64,000 nucleotides of DNA from Thuidium tamariscinum (lineage: Eukaryota; Streptophyta; Bryopsida; Hypnales; Thuidiaceae), in the NCBI GenBank assembly GCA_947034885.2, contig OX344749.2, forward strand, positions 21,343,501-21,407,500, written 5' to 3'. Shown here piece after piece: positions 46,443 to 58,200 of this stretch. A program made the position numbers and the translations under genes. Each line of letters opens with the position of its first letter. The first letter of the stretch is position 1. The notes below the pieces were generated by a model. It saw nothing but the letters and a program-made list of their open reading frames with translations, ran no database searches and was not told the DNA's origin.

Positions 46443-46585
46443 CTTCTGGAGAACCCAATGTTCACTTTGGACTTGTGGAATCCAATGTCAACTTTGCACT
46501 TCTGGAATCCAATGTTCAGTTTGGACTTGTGGAATCCAATGTCGACTTTGCACTTCTGGAATCCAATGTTCAGTTTGGACTTGAA
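46443..46585. repeat. 27-bp tandem repeat, five copies
   Basis: Units alternate between a CTTGTGGAATCCAATGTCAA type and a CTTCTGGAATCCAATGTTCA type, giving a 54-bp higher-order pair. The array leads directly into the GC-rich block. Confidence 0.85.
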
Positions 46586-47091
46586 ATCTGAGCGGTCGGC
46601 AGGGCGGACGCCTTTGTCGGACGCCCAGTTGGTCGTCAAGGCGGACGGGCAGGGCCGAAGGGCGGACGGGGGGCGGTCGGCAGAGCGGACGGGCGAATGG
46701 GCGGCGGGGCGGTCGGACGACAGGTCCGCCGGACGGGCCTATCGTCGGACGACCCGAGGTCCGGGCAGACGCCCCATCTGGCGACGGTCCGCACTGGCCG
46801 TCCGCCGGTCCGGTGCTGGACCTGTCTAGGTCTGGCGGCGGATGTGTATATGGTCGGACGGCCCCTTTATTTTCCCTCACTTCTTCTCTCCTCACGAAGT
46901 GACCCAAGTCGGATGTGCTGCTTATTGCCACGTGTGAGTGCGTGGTGCTAGTTGCTCCTACTTGGCGAAGAGAAGGGGTCATTACTTTTTCACGTCGAAG
47001 CTTTGACCGATTGTATTACGAAGACACATTTCATACCCTCTGGTTCACAAAATTTTGAATTGCAAGGGCTTGTAAATTCGGATTCTCTATC
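46586..47091 (+). promoter_or_regulatory. GCGGACGG array upstream of the split RING-like gene
   Basis: Dense CGGACG motifs run from 46592 to 46862, with a TATAT at about 46847-46851 and a CCCCTTTATTTTCCC segment right after the array. The ATG follows at 47092. A clear TATAAG is lacking, unlike the other three gene arrays. Confidence 0.5.
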
Positions 47092-49377
47092 ATGGCTACA
47101 GACAACGGTGCAGGTACTGATGGGATGAATTCAGGAGGTGACCAGAAAAAGCGAAATAAAGCGAAGGGGACTACACATGGACTACACTATGAAATTTTGG
47201 ATGATCCGAACATCATAGCAGAGAGCAGTTGGGAAAATGAGACCGCAGATTATTGGACCTCCAAACTATGTAAGCAGTACGTTAAAATGTACCACATCAA
47301 TAAGTTGTGGCCTCGGGATGCACACGCACGCCAGACTGCGGATTTCAACTGTAAACTACACGATTGCATTAACCCACACTTTGTCCATCGAGCGACAAAG
47401 GTGTGGGGGGCCATGTTTGGCCCTAAACCAATGTCTAAAGGGTACATCAACTACAGCTTGGCGTCCATGGTGTATGCAGAACTAAGATTGAAACGCAAGG
47501 TGGATTGGAGCACGTTCCCAACAACAAAGAAGAATCCTCTACTGCTGCAGCAAAATCAAAAGGATATTCCTGATTCCTGGCCGCAGATGGCGCAGAGGGT
47601 ACAACCAAGCTTACAAAATCCAGCAACGCCTACAACGATGGCCTCAGCAAGTGCATGTGCGAAACCGCAGTTGGATTCGAGGGAGACGACATCGAAAGTT
47701 ATGGACGTTTCTGCGGTTCATGTGAATGACCAAAACAAATCTCCCAACCGAGAAGAGCTCGTCAACAAAAATGGTGGCTTGTCTTCTCCGAAGACGGACC
47801 CCACGGACGAAGAGGTTGCAGGGGCTAATGTCACAATTGGACATTATGTAGACAGCGGTGTTTTAGATAGTTTGGGATATGCAGCTCCAAATCCACAGTT
47901 GCCAACATCGGAGAGCCCATTGTGTACTCCAATCACTCAAGAAGACCTGTCAAGAACGAATGTGCAACAACCCAATGCTGCAAAGACGAATGTGACAGTG
48001 GATACATATGAGTTTATAAAAAAGTATCCACATTTGTCAAGTTTAGACTCGACTAGCTTCAAGAATCTTGTTGCAATGCCACAGATTCCGCATTTAGAAG
48101 GCTTGCTTGATGTCGCAACACAGGGTAAGTAAATTCCCTGTTATACTCACAAAAATCACTGTAGAGTATAACTAAGTGACTCTAAAGATCGAACCCACGA
48201 GATTCTGTGAAGTATCTGGCTTAGTTAAGCGATTAAGATAGGACAGCTCCCAAAACTCTATAATCCGGTTCTAGATCTAGAACCGGAAATACACAAATAA
48301 CCCGAGACGACAACCCGTTATCCCGTTCAAAACTGATATTCTAGCAATCTGGTCCGGAACGGATCCGTTCCTTCACTTTTCCGGTTTCCCGGATTTTATC
48401 CGTTCCGTCAGACTGCAACGGATCCGCTCCCTAACGAGTTCCGCTCCTGGTTTCCTCTCCGGACCAATCCGTTCCGGATGATCCGTCCACACCCGTTCCT
48501 CAATCCGGTTTGGTTTTGCCTCTGTTTTACCATCAGAGGGGTCGCCGCTTGATTTTGTGAGCGGTAGGCCCACCGCTCCTTCCGTGACTTATAGTGGCTG
48601 AAGACCCACTTTCTACCTGTTAATTCTAAAAATACTTCAGATCCGGTTTGATCCCTCACAACAATCCAGACAAAGATCCGGACTGTAGGTCACACAGAGA
48701 TCCCCCGTACGATCTTCTCATACTACAACGACTTTGACACGACTTTCCGTTCCTGGGGAGCCAGGTGGCTACAAGTGTATTCATCCGTTCCAACGTCAAC
48801 CAGAACTCTTTCGTTTGCCACAAAGACGGTGAGACCTCACAGGAGATCGGACACTCAACTGGGTTTCCCACCCAGGAGCTCTAGCACGATTAAGGAATCC
48901 CTCTCTCTCGTCTAGCCTAACAACGGCTTTCTCACCCGGAATCTTAAGTCCTAGAAGCGCTGAGGCACTAGAGTTACACTCCCAACTCTTCTCTACCCGT
49001 TCTCATATACTCAGACACGGAAAATAAGCACCAAAGGGAGAATGTCGCCTGCAAAACCACTTGCGCCTTCCTAACTCCGCGTCACGCCGCCCTGCCAAAC
49101 TCGGGAGATACACACGCAAAGCAAGAGAGAATAAAATACACAAAGATAATGCAAAGGAAAAGACTCCCAGTCCACCGCGAGGGGACTGACTTAAATAATG
49201 GGCAAAAAAAGCAAAAAGCGCCATACAAGTCCGCCGCGATTAACGCTCGGCGGATCCGTTCCTACCTACTTCTGAACCGGAACGGATTCCAACCCGCTCC
49301 AAGTTCCTAAACCGGACCGGATTTCCTCCTGATCCGTTCCTAAGTTAAAAACTACAAAAACAGGGAAGTCCTAATAC

Positions 49378-50385
49378 CTACGTATCCGGCTCTGCTACCC
49401 TAGATCCTATAGTCGGGCTTTCCGCCCTACTGATCTGCTCGAAGACCTCGGTGAGGTTCCGATTCCGTTCTCCGTCTGTTGCAACCGGAGCTCCAGTAAC
49501 CGGACTCGCAGGAGACTCCGACAACTGAATTGCCGCCTCCCGGTTGCCCGTTGACGCTCGCCCTGACTTCTTGGATTGCGGCGTCCTGTCCTTCCCTGGT
49601 CTCTGAGGCAACCCTTCGGAAATATCCGGTAGAGACAGATCGGAGAGTGTGACCGGAATTTCCGTCAATCTCCGGCTACAATCTTCCATCCGTTCGGCCG
49701 CCTCCCGAACCTTCACCAAAGTCGTCTCCACCTTTTCGGAGAAGTCGGACAGAATCCGGACTATCCGGCTTCCGGATAGTTTCTTCTCCTTGTGCACCTC
49801 TTCGTCAAACAGTTGAGCCCGGATGACAGCCGATCCGGGTTCCCCGAATGTTGCCTTCACGTGCTCCGCCAATTTGACGGTCTCCGCCGCCATCTCTTTG
49901 GTAGCGGCCTCGTTGTCCCTGAGAACAAGGAGCTCCGCCTTCAAACCGTCAACTTCCTCCTGAAGTTTCCGGTTTTCCTCCTCCATCTTGGCGAGATCCG
50001 CAGGCGAGGCGATGCAATTCCCTACCACGGTCGGGAGAGTATGATCCGGTTTGCCATTGACCATCTCCGCGATGTTCTCCAAGACGATCCGCTTGACCTC
50101 CCAATCCGCTCGGATGTTGCACAGGATTTCCGTCAGTTGCACGAACGGATCACTGGGATCCGTTTCCTCTGCTGCTGGTTCGGCTTGACCCGGTTCGGAT
50201 GGTCCCGCTCTGCCTTCCGTTCCCGGATTGTGTCGGACCGGAGGAGATCCCCTCGTGTTCGGCGGTGTGGTCTTCTGCCGCTTCACGAGCGGAACTTCCG
50301 GTTCCTCTCCCTTATCCGAGTCCTCCCGCTCTGTCTCGGACTCGGAGCTCTCCTCATCATCCGTTGACGTCTCCCCGTACGTCAA
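49378..50385 (-). CDS. Coiled-coil frame of the LTR-like element, copy 2
   Basis: A 335-residue frame, the counterpart of 13857-14864, with very few amino-acid differences (for example GTEG versus GTKG, and TGAPVATD versus IEAPVATD). Both frames being equally open in two copies implies either very recent insertion or retained coding function. Confidence 0.5.
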   Translation of the reverse strand: MTYGETSTDDEESSESETEREDSDKGEEPEVPLVKRQKTTPPNTRGSPPVRHNPGTEGRAGPSEPGQAEPAAEETDPSDPFVQLTEILCNIRADWEVKRIVLENIAEMVNGKPDHTLPTVVGNCIASPADLAKMEEENRKLQEEVDGLKAELLVLRDNEAATKEMAAETVKLAEHVKATFGEPGSAVIRAQLFDEEVHKEKKLSGSRIVRILSDFSEKVETTLVKVREAAERMEDCSRRLTEIPVTLSDLSLPDISEGLPQRPGKDRTPQSKKSGRASTGNREAAIQLSESPASPVTGAPVATDGERNRNLTEVFEQISRAESPTIGSRVAEPDT

Positions 50386-50538
50386 GACTATCTTCTGGGT
50401 GTGCCACGTCTTCTCTTCCGTATCCGAAAGGAGCTGTAGATGGTGGTAGAGGTGGAAGAGGTAGGGGGAGATCGGAGTTGCCCTACTCCCTCCGAGGTTC
50501 TTCAGTAACCGGGTGATCAGGTCCTGTATGATCCGGCC

Positions 50539-51060
50539 CTAGTCCACTTTCCGGTCTCCGATCAGCGCACCGAAAATGGTGTTGGCCAGGCCGATCGTGA
50601 TCCGGGTTGGTTTCTCCGGATGAAGGACCGAAAGCAGAAACTTCAACAGGCGCCTATGCCTGTCTTCGTTGCAGTCCATGATCCGGTATCCGTCCTTCGG
50701 GTGAGGGGTGCCACTGAACTTGTTTTGGAGGAAGTCTACCTTCCTCCCGGCCGGTTCGTGCCCCTGGTGTTTGAACCCGTATACGGCCCTCCAGTGCGCC
50801 TCCGTCCATTTGTGCGGCATTCCCCGCGCCGTGTTGTCAAACTGATTCGACACCTTGCCCTTCAGCTCCTTCACCATCCGCTCCTCCTTGAAACCCCAGG
50901 GTATCTCTGCTAACCCTAGACACCCCATTGCGGTTAAGTCCGCCATCAAGTTGCTTTTCTCCGGCTCTGTGGAAGGGATGAGCGGAACTACTTTCTTCAG
51001 CTTTATCCCTGAGGGTGGGGGTGTAGTGGACTCGGTTCTCTTCCGGCGTAGCTGCGGCAT
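50539..51060 (-). CDS. 173-residue frame of the LTR-like element, copy 2
   Basis: Same protein as at 15018-15539, with one amino-acid difference visible (HQGHEP versus HQGHGP). The conserved PKDGYRIMDC and EKPTRITIGLANT motifs are kept. Family resemblance is to plant 'putative plant transposon protein'. Confidence 0.55.
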   Translation of the reverse strand: MPQLRRKRTESTTPPPSGIKLKKVVPLIPSTEPEKSNLMADLTAMGCLGLAEIPWGFKEERMVKELKGKVSNQFDNTARGMPHKWTEAHWRAVYGFKHQGHEPAGRKVDFLQNKFSGTPHPKDGYRIMDCNEDRHRRLLKFLLSVLHPEKPTRITIGLANTIFGALIGDRKVD

Positions 51061-53868
51061 GGCAACTATCCGGAAAACTACCTCACTCCTCTCCTAGCCG
51101 CACGTCCCGTTCCTCACACACACTCACAATCACAAATACAAAAGTAATCTGCCCGTAATAACCACCTGCACATACACACACACACTCCTCTCCACACACC
51201 AGCGTCTCAGCGCACAGTCTGAAACCCGCGCCGCTGACAACTGCCCGCTCTGACAAAACACCCGCTGCTAATACTGACAACCGCGTCACAGAAAATTGCG
51301 CCACCAAACACGCGCGGAAAACCAACTCACAGAAAAGGCGGAAAACGCTGAGGGTTGAAAAACACACAACGAAGCGCCTGAGAGCAAATGGGCCAACTGA
51401 AAATGTCAGGCCTTATATACTTTCCAGAAATGGATCCGGTCTTCCGTTCCTGATCATCCATTCCCGTTCTCATCCGATCGGTCCAAGTCCGGAAATCATC
51501 CGTTCCGTTCTGGGACTTAATCCGGATAGAATCCGTTCTGTAGGGTCCGGAATTTTTCCGTTCCGGTATTCCGTCGTAATAAACCGGAATTATTCTGCCA
51601 CCGGTCTCTACAACATTATCTGGTACTACTTCTGGATCTTACCCGTTCCCTGAACAAATCCGGTTGCTAAATTTTCCACTTTCCGCTCCACACTGACTTT
51701 AAATGGAAAGATCAAAAATATGTCTTGCCACACTTGACCTTAGTATGAAGTGGAAGACAGTTGAAGAACGTTTGTTTCCATTTGAGCAACGGACTCAGGA
51801 GAACGAGCCGGAAAGCAGTACTCCACCGAAGAAAGTATATAAACCCGTTGACTTTCCACATGCCGCTCTGGCATTGACAAGAACTGCCACATGGATAGAT
51901 GAATTGGCTCCAAGGGTTGGTGCGTTTGCCGATGAATTAGCGTCCCTAGCTCCTACACTATTGAGCGGTGCGACGGCTTTCCTGCACTTCACCGATCAAA
52001 TGTTACCAATTCTCACGTCCGCGATTCATTGTGAAGAAAGTCACGCTGAATTGAGGGAGGAGCTAAAAGAAAGTGCAAGAGATATTATATTTTGGAAGAC
52101 TATGTTCAACAAGGAACGACAAATACCCAAAGACAAGGAGAAGATTCAAAGGATGGCTGAATCATTGAAATGTATTGAGCCAAGTCAAGGGACTCAAGGT
52201 AGCGATCAACTCTCTCTTCCAATGGACAAGGGCAAAGCTCATGTCGAGCCAGACCAACAAACTTTGCCGATTGGCCGTAAAAGTTGGCTTGACTTGCAAA
52301 AAGAACTGGACCAGTCCAATGCCGAAAAAGCCCTTCTTCAGTCCAAGTTGGATCAAATGATACGAGTGCAGGCCATGGATGAATATTTGCCTAGGAGCGG
52401 ATTGGAGTCTCGTTGGTTGGGATGGGTACAAAAACTTCAAGACCCACCCTTGTTAGCAGCTCGAGAAATGAACAAGCTTCGTACGATTGCATTGAAGGGT
52501 AACGATGAATGCAATGCCGTCGAGAAACATTTGAAGAAGTTCGAGAGCGAGGTGGATCGCCATCCAATTGAGAGTGCTTCAATCACATGTTGGGGAAACA
52601 CAGATGCTATGATGGAGCGCTTGAACCACACAAAGAAAACGAAGGGTGGAAATATCAATTGGGCCTTGGAAGTAGAGGAAGGATGGGTCCCTTACCAAAC
52701 GCTTTCAGCACACATCAACAACAAGGAGAAGCGTGTTATGCATAATTTTGATGCAGGTCATAAAATGTTGGATGGTATTTGTACAATTTACCAATACGGT
52801 TTTGGACCTGAAGGAGCCATAACCTTGGGCCATTGTGGCCACACTTTTCACGTGCAGTGCATCATTAAAGCATCAATGTTTAGCTCGGTTTGTGCCGAAT
52901 GTCATTCTCCTTTGAGTCCTAGGTTTTATGAATTGTTTGGACTCTTGGATGTTATGCCCCCCGGCCAGGAATACAACAGGTGGACCCTTCCATTGGACCA
53001 AGGGCCATACGAATTTGTGAATTATAAGCATTGGGGCAAACCTCTACAATGGAACCCAACAGAACGGAAGCATGCATTGTACGATGACGTTCGTGGTCCA
53101 GTGGATGCTTTCAATTGGATGACCCAAACGAACGAGGTGGAAATACGTGCCCGTTCAATTGACGATGATGAGGGTCGTGAATTGTTTTGTCGCAACATGG
53201 GGGGGCATTGGAGCGTGCAACGTAATAAGTTCTTCCGGTTTCCAGAGAAGCACGTGGAGAAAACGGAAGGTGGAGAATGGGTTGTCGTGGAGGATTCAGA
53301 AGAATTCAAGGAACAATATGCGGCATACGACCACGGTTTGATAGGTCGGGCCTTGTTGTTGTCAAAGTTGGAAGAAGCTGCCGAATATCGTGCTTCCGTG
53401 GACATAGATGCAGAATGGAACACAAGCGAACCAATGGTGGAGGTGGTGGAGGCGTTTGACCGGCGGGTTGGGGAAATCATAAAGCAGTGGAGGACACTTC
53501 TATTCGAAGGATGTACAACCGAAAAATCATTGAATGAATTCTCATTTGAAGTGGCCAACAAAGTGGTAGACGAGGTCTTACTTCGATTGCAGTCTACTTT
53601 GTCAGCCTTGAAGTTGAAGTCTGTGGATTTGACTCCCAAAAGAGAGAAGAAACGGAAGTTGGAAGATGATGATGATTATACAGTGGACATGGCAGAAGCA
53701 TTCAAAGTAGTTGAGCGGACTAACAAATCCGCACGACTAGTTGGCCCTGAAACGGCTGAAAGCCCTGAGGCCCAAGCTCGTCGAGAAAGTCTAAGAAGTG
53801 CAGCTCGACGCACTAAAGATGAATCGTCTCGTGGTTCGGGAGAGGGTAGTAGTAGTAAAACAAAGTAG

Positions 53869-54854
53869 ACATGGACCTATACGTCTTGTATGAGTTTTTG
53901 ATTGAACCATCGTATTGTATGGACTATGGATGGTTAGATGGTGATGTGGATTTTAGAAGGATAGAGCAATATTAGGTAAACGTACACGGAATATGCTTTG
54001 ACTTATTATCGATTTTTAATATGAACATATATGTGGAATTATTTATCTATCTATTCATTTATCTATCTATTTATGTATGTATCAATTAGTCAATGTACGT
54101 ATTCACTATGCACAATACTTTTTGATGTGGAATGTATGCTATTAGAGGCATGGTATTGGATGTAAGAAATTGTGATTGAATATTATAATCTTTTAATTCT
54201 TAATTGATTTTGATTTGTTTTGTTTTTGTATATGATCTCTAATATGCCTAGTTTCAGTTGGCACGGTTACCATGCAGAAAAAGAAATATACAACTTATAA
54301 AAATGTTTGTTGTTTGTTCAATTTGAACAAATTCGTCAAAGCTCAAAATAGGCCTTGAACATTTATGGGTAAACACTAGAGGTGTTTTCAATAAAATATT
54401 ATTTTCAGTAAACATGTATAGTTGTCAAAAAATATCTAAGAACTACTTCCGTCGGTAGATTTGAAGTTGCTTTGTATGAGGAAATCCTTAGAACCTGAAA
54501 TTTGGCATACATATTATCAACACTGAGATGATCTCATGCCAAGAATTTCATGGCCAAATTTTAACTTCTCAATCTCTGCTTCTTTGGGAGGGTGTCAAAG
54601 TTGGTAGCATTGGAATTTTAGACACAACCACACATGTATGTAGATTTTGAAAAATCTTTTTCCGGACAAATCTTTTGGCCTTGAAATTTGACGCATGTGT
54701 TATGAACATAGAGACGATCTTGTGCAGAAAATTAAATGTGAAAATAACAATTTTTTAGCCCTAGGGAGGGCGTCAAAGATGGCAACAGCAGGGGATTTTT
54801 TTTCCATGTGACAGCAAGAATTCGTAAATGAAGTAGACCTTACTGTATATGTTT
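53869..54854. other. AT-rich spacer with microsatellite and a diverged duplication
   Basis: A TATC/TATT microsatellite lies at 54044-54082. Segments 54478-54620 and 54660-54790 look like diverged direct copies (CCTGAAATTTGGCATAC versus CCTTGAAATTTGACGCA, GGGAGGGTGTCAAAG versus GGGAGGGCGTCAAAG). No gene is seen. Confidence 0.5.
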
Positions 54855-55286
54855 TACGCACGGCCAGTCCGCCTGGACCGAAGTCGCCGTCCGCCCCCGA
54901 CTGAATTGGCTGTCCGCCCCGACCGAATTGGCCGTCCGCCCCCGACTGAATTGGCTGTCCGCCCCGATCGATTTTGCCGTCCGCTTCGATTCAGCGACTG
55001 TTGCAACGAGTATTTCATTGTCCGCCCCAACGGTCAGCTGCGCTCAGTTTACTATAAGTAGACTGAGAGAAGTCATTTGTAAGCACTCCTGATGAACTGA
55101 ACACTAAGATTTCCAAGGGCTAGGCGCTGCAAATTTATTTGTGTCCCTTGCTTGGTAATGCATAGTTTGGTGGAAGGGGGGGCTTTCATTTTGAAGGCTT
55201 TTTGCACTCAGTGCTTATTTGATTGTGGACTTTTACAACACAGTGCTAACGTTACCAATTACAATTGAAGGGAAAAAGAATTCAAT
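54855..55286 (+). promoter_or_regulatory. CCGTCCGCCCC array and TATAAG upstream of the hAT transposase
   Basis: Four to five near-identical units (GAATTGGC(C/T)GTCCGCCCC) occupy 54860-55030, then TATAAG at 55053-55058, about 230 bp before ATG 55287. Confidence 0.65.
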
Positions 55287-58200
55287 ATGAGCAAAGACTT
55301 CACCACTTGGTACACGATCCCGGAAACAAACAAAATACAATGCAAGGCTTGCAAGTGTGTGTTCGCCCGAAAAACTAGCCGTATGTTGAGCCACTTGGGA
55401 TACGAAGGCCCTACGGGACAACGTGATAGGGGCATCAGCTTGTGCTCGCAATTGACATCCACAACAAAATCCTTATTTGTTAATTGCAAAGGGCTGTTTC
55501 CCAAAAGACCTGTTGCGGACGGAACGGATGGCAACGACATGCCAATGTCCACAAGCAATCTTTTGAATGATAGGGGCACGCCGTGTTCTACACAAGAAGA
55601 TTCATGCACTGCACCGGAAGAAGTGGTCGCTGTGGGTTCACAAATAACTCCAAATACAGAATGAGGTGGTAATCGGCATACTTCGAGGGCATCAAGCAGT
55701 AGGCCTGCAATGCAGAGTAGGCTAGTGGATGGATTTGATGAAGTCAACAGACGCAAATTACATGCAACGTGGGCTCATTTTTTTTATACCATTTTCAGTA
55801 GCTCGGAATCCAGCCTTTCGGGAAGCGGTGAAGTTGACGGCTAAGTTTAAAAAGTCCTACACTCCTCCATCATACAATGATCTGCGACATAAATTGCTTG
55901 ATCAAGCGAAGTCAGATATTCAAACGAAGTTGCTTCTGAGGACTGAAGACAGTGTGAGGAAGTTCGGAGCAACACTGTCTTTTGATGGATGGAGCTCGGT
56001 GACGAACCGTCCATTAATAAATGCAATGCTCATATCTTCAGTAGGTGAACAATTCCTTGGATCGGTGGATACGAGTGGACAGAAGAAGACAGCATCGTAT
56101 GTGGCTTCTATCTTGGAAGAATTCATAGAGCAAGTGGGCCCCAAGAATGTAGTGCAAGTGACTGCGGATAATACCAATACAAACCCCGCAGCATGGAATT
56201 TGGTGTCCCATAAATATCCACACATATATTTTCAAGGATGTGTGGTGCATGCCTTGAACTTGTTGCTTAAGGATTGGGCGAAGCAGCCATGGATCAAAGA
56301 TTACGTGAAGGCTGCCGAGGTCGTTGTGAAATTCTTCAGGAAGAGGCACATGCCACTTGCCATATTTCGGAAATACGAGACGAGGTTCAGTTTGTTGAAG
56401 CCGTTGGAAACAAGGTTTGCTTCTTATTTCATCATGATTGACCGCTTGTTGGAAGTGAAGGATGCGTTGAAGCAGAGTGTGGTGGATCCACAATGGGTGG
56501 CGTACATGAACACATTGGATGATAGAGACAAAGGCAAATCACGATCGCAGTCAAGGAACGTGTACAATATAGTTGTGGATGAGCATTTCTGGGACCGGTT
56601 GACCAATGTGCGGGAACTGACAGCCCCAGTTGTATTCGGTCTACGTGATTTGGATGCAAAGACGCCGTGCATGGGGAAGGTATTGCATATTATGCGGAAT
56701 TTAGAAAAACATGTGTTTGGTCTACGAGGAGCACCTTTTTGTTTGGACCTTGACCGAGCAATACCACTGGAGGAGTCCTTCATAAAACGACGAAAGATGG
56801 GGGAGACAGACCTCCATTATGCAGGCGCTCTTTTGAATCCGTATCTTCTCCACGACAAAGAACTAGCCGACGATCAAGATGCAACAGAGAGATGCAAGAA
56901 CGTTCTAACGAAGATATGTTCTACCGAAGAGTACGCGAAGGTGGTGAAGGAATTTGTAGCCTTCCGCTATAGGGACCCTCCATTCGATACCATGTTGGAG
57001 CCACAAGAACAAATGTTGTCGGCCCATGCTTGGTGGGATTTTGAAGGTGCATGTGGGAAGCTAATTGCTCCCATTGCCAAGAGGATTTTGGCCCAACCGG
57101 TGTCATCATCTACATGCGAACGAAATTGGAGTAGCTACTCTTATGTTCACAACAAATCTCGGAACAAATTGGCAACAACCCGGGCAGCGGACTTGGTGTA
57201 TGTGTACACCAATTCAAAAGTTGTGGGCGCATCGAAGAACAAGGATGAGAAGAAATGGTACAGAGACAATGTGGACTACGAGTCCTCCGATGCGGGAAGC
57301 GATGCGGAAGACATCGATGATGGACTTCATCCACTTGACCAACGGGATGAAGGTGACGAGGACAATGACATGGACAATTTGTATGACGAAACGTACCGTA
57401 GTCCTAGTCCAATGAATGGTGGGTGGAGAGGCAATAATACAAGCATCTATGACTTTCACTCCGATGAGGAGAATGATGGGTACGGTGAAGATGAACCTCG
57501 TATAACAAGATTCGTGGATGGATCCGGGTTTTTGAATAGCGAATCTATTCTATTGCAGAAGGAGGATGCTTTTGTAGAGATAGTGGAGGTGGATGGGACA
57601 ACACTTCCCGATGGTGGGGATGGTGGCACGGATGAAGGCATTCGTATTTGTCAATCTCCATCCACAAGAGGGGTTCAAGAAAAGGATAATGATGAAGAAA
57701 ATGATGGAGAAAGGGGTTGTACGGACAATGACGAGGTCCCGATCAATACAATTGTAGTAAAGGAAAATGGTATTGAACGTGTAGAAGAGGCCGAGAGTCC
57801 AAGCTTTGGCAATACACTCAAACGTAGAGAAGAGCTCATGCAAGATTCCCCAAAACCACCTTGGAGCGGTGCACCGGGTGCCATATTTGGAACTAGTAGC
57901 CAAAATCCGGACGGTTCAAGGAGCTTAGGGCTTGGACATCGGCTTGTTAATGTTGGCAAGGCAAAGCAGCCTTGCATCGAATTTACTGCCATTGTATTAT
58001 CATCCACCGATGATGATGGAGATGTGACATTGGCACAGATGAAACGTAATTTAGCTTTGCACACCGCACCGCCACGATGCAATCTGAAATCAGCAGCCTC
58101 TCCACCACAATCTTCGAGGGCCACAAACATAATCGTTCATGGATGTCCCCAGGCAGTGAAATTAGAGGTCAAAGTAGGCAATGAAGGTAATAAAAAAAGA

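Larger units (their letters stand above)
48111..51732 (-). mobile_element. 3.6-kb LTR-like element, copy 2
   Basis: Begins TGTCGCAACACAG and ends ATGTCTTGCCACA, flanked by a 5-bp duplication CTTGA (48106-48110 and 51733-51737). Almost identical to copy 1 at 12590-16210. It carries the same minus-strand frames (50539-51060 and 49378-50385) and TATATAAG box (51412-51419). It lies in the coding sequence of the RING-like gene. Fresh duplication and near identity to copy 1 indicate recent movement. It looks nearly whole, with about one break. Confidence 0.8.
47092..53868 (+). pseudogene. RING-like protein gene split by an LTR-like insertion
   Basis: The frame runs from ATG 47092 to 48110 and, past the insertion (48111-51732) and its second target copy (51733-51737), continues in the same frame to a TAG at 53866-53868: 3,150 bp, 1,049 residues, with no other break. 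Residues 45-150 hold CKQYVKMYHINKLW, CINPHFVHRATKVW and YINYSLASMVYAEL, the domain shared with the protein at 41540-42613. At about 52778-52905 lies a RING-like finger: ICTIYQYGFG, LGHCGHTFHVQC, then CAECHSPLS. One of the first pair of cysteines is missing, so the first zinc site may be altered. Helical, Glu/Lys-rich stretches and a basic-acidic KREKKRKLEDDDDY near the end suggest a nuclear protein. RING fingers usually act as E3 ubiquitin or SUMO ligases. The insertion must now disable it. Confidence 0.65.
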
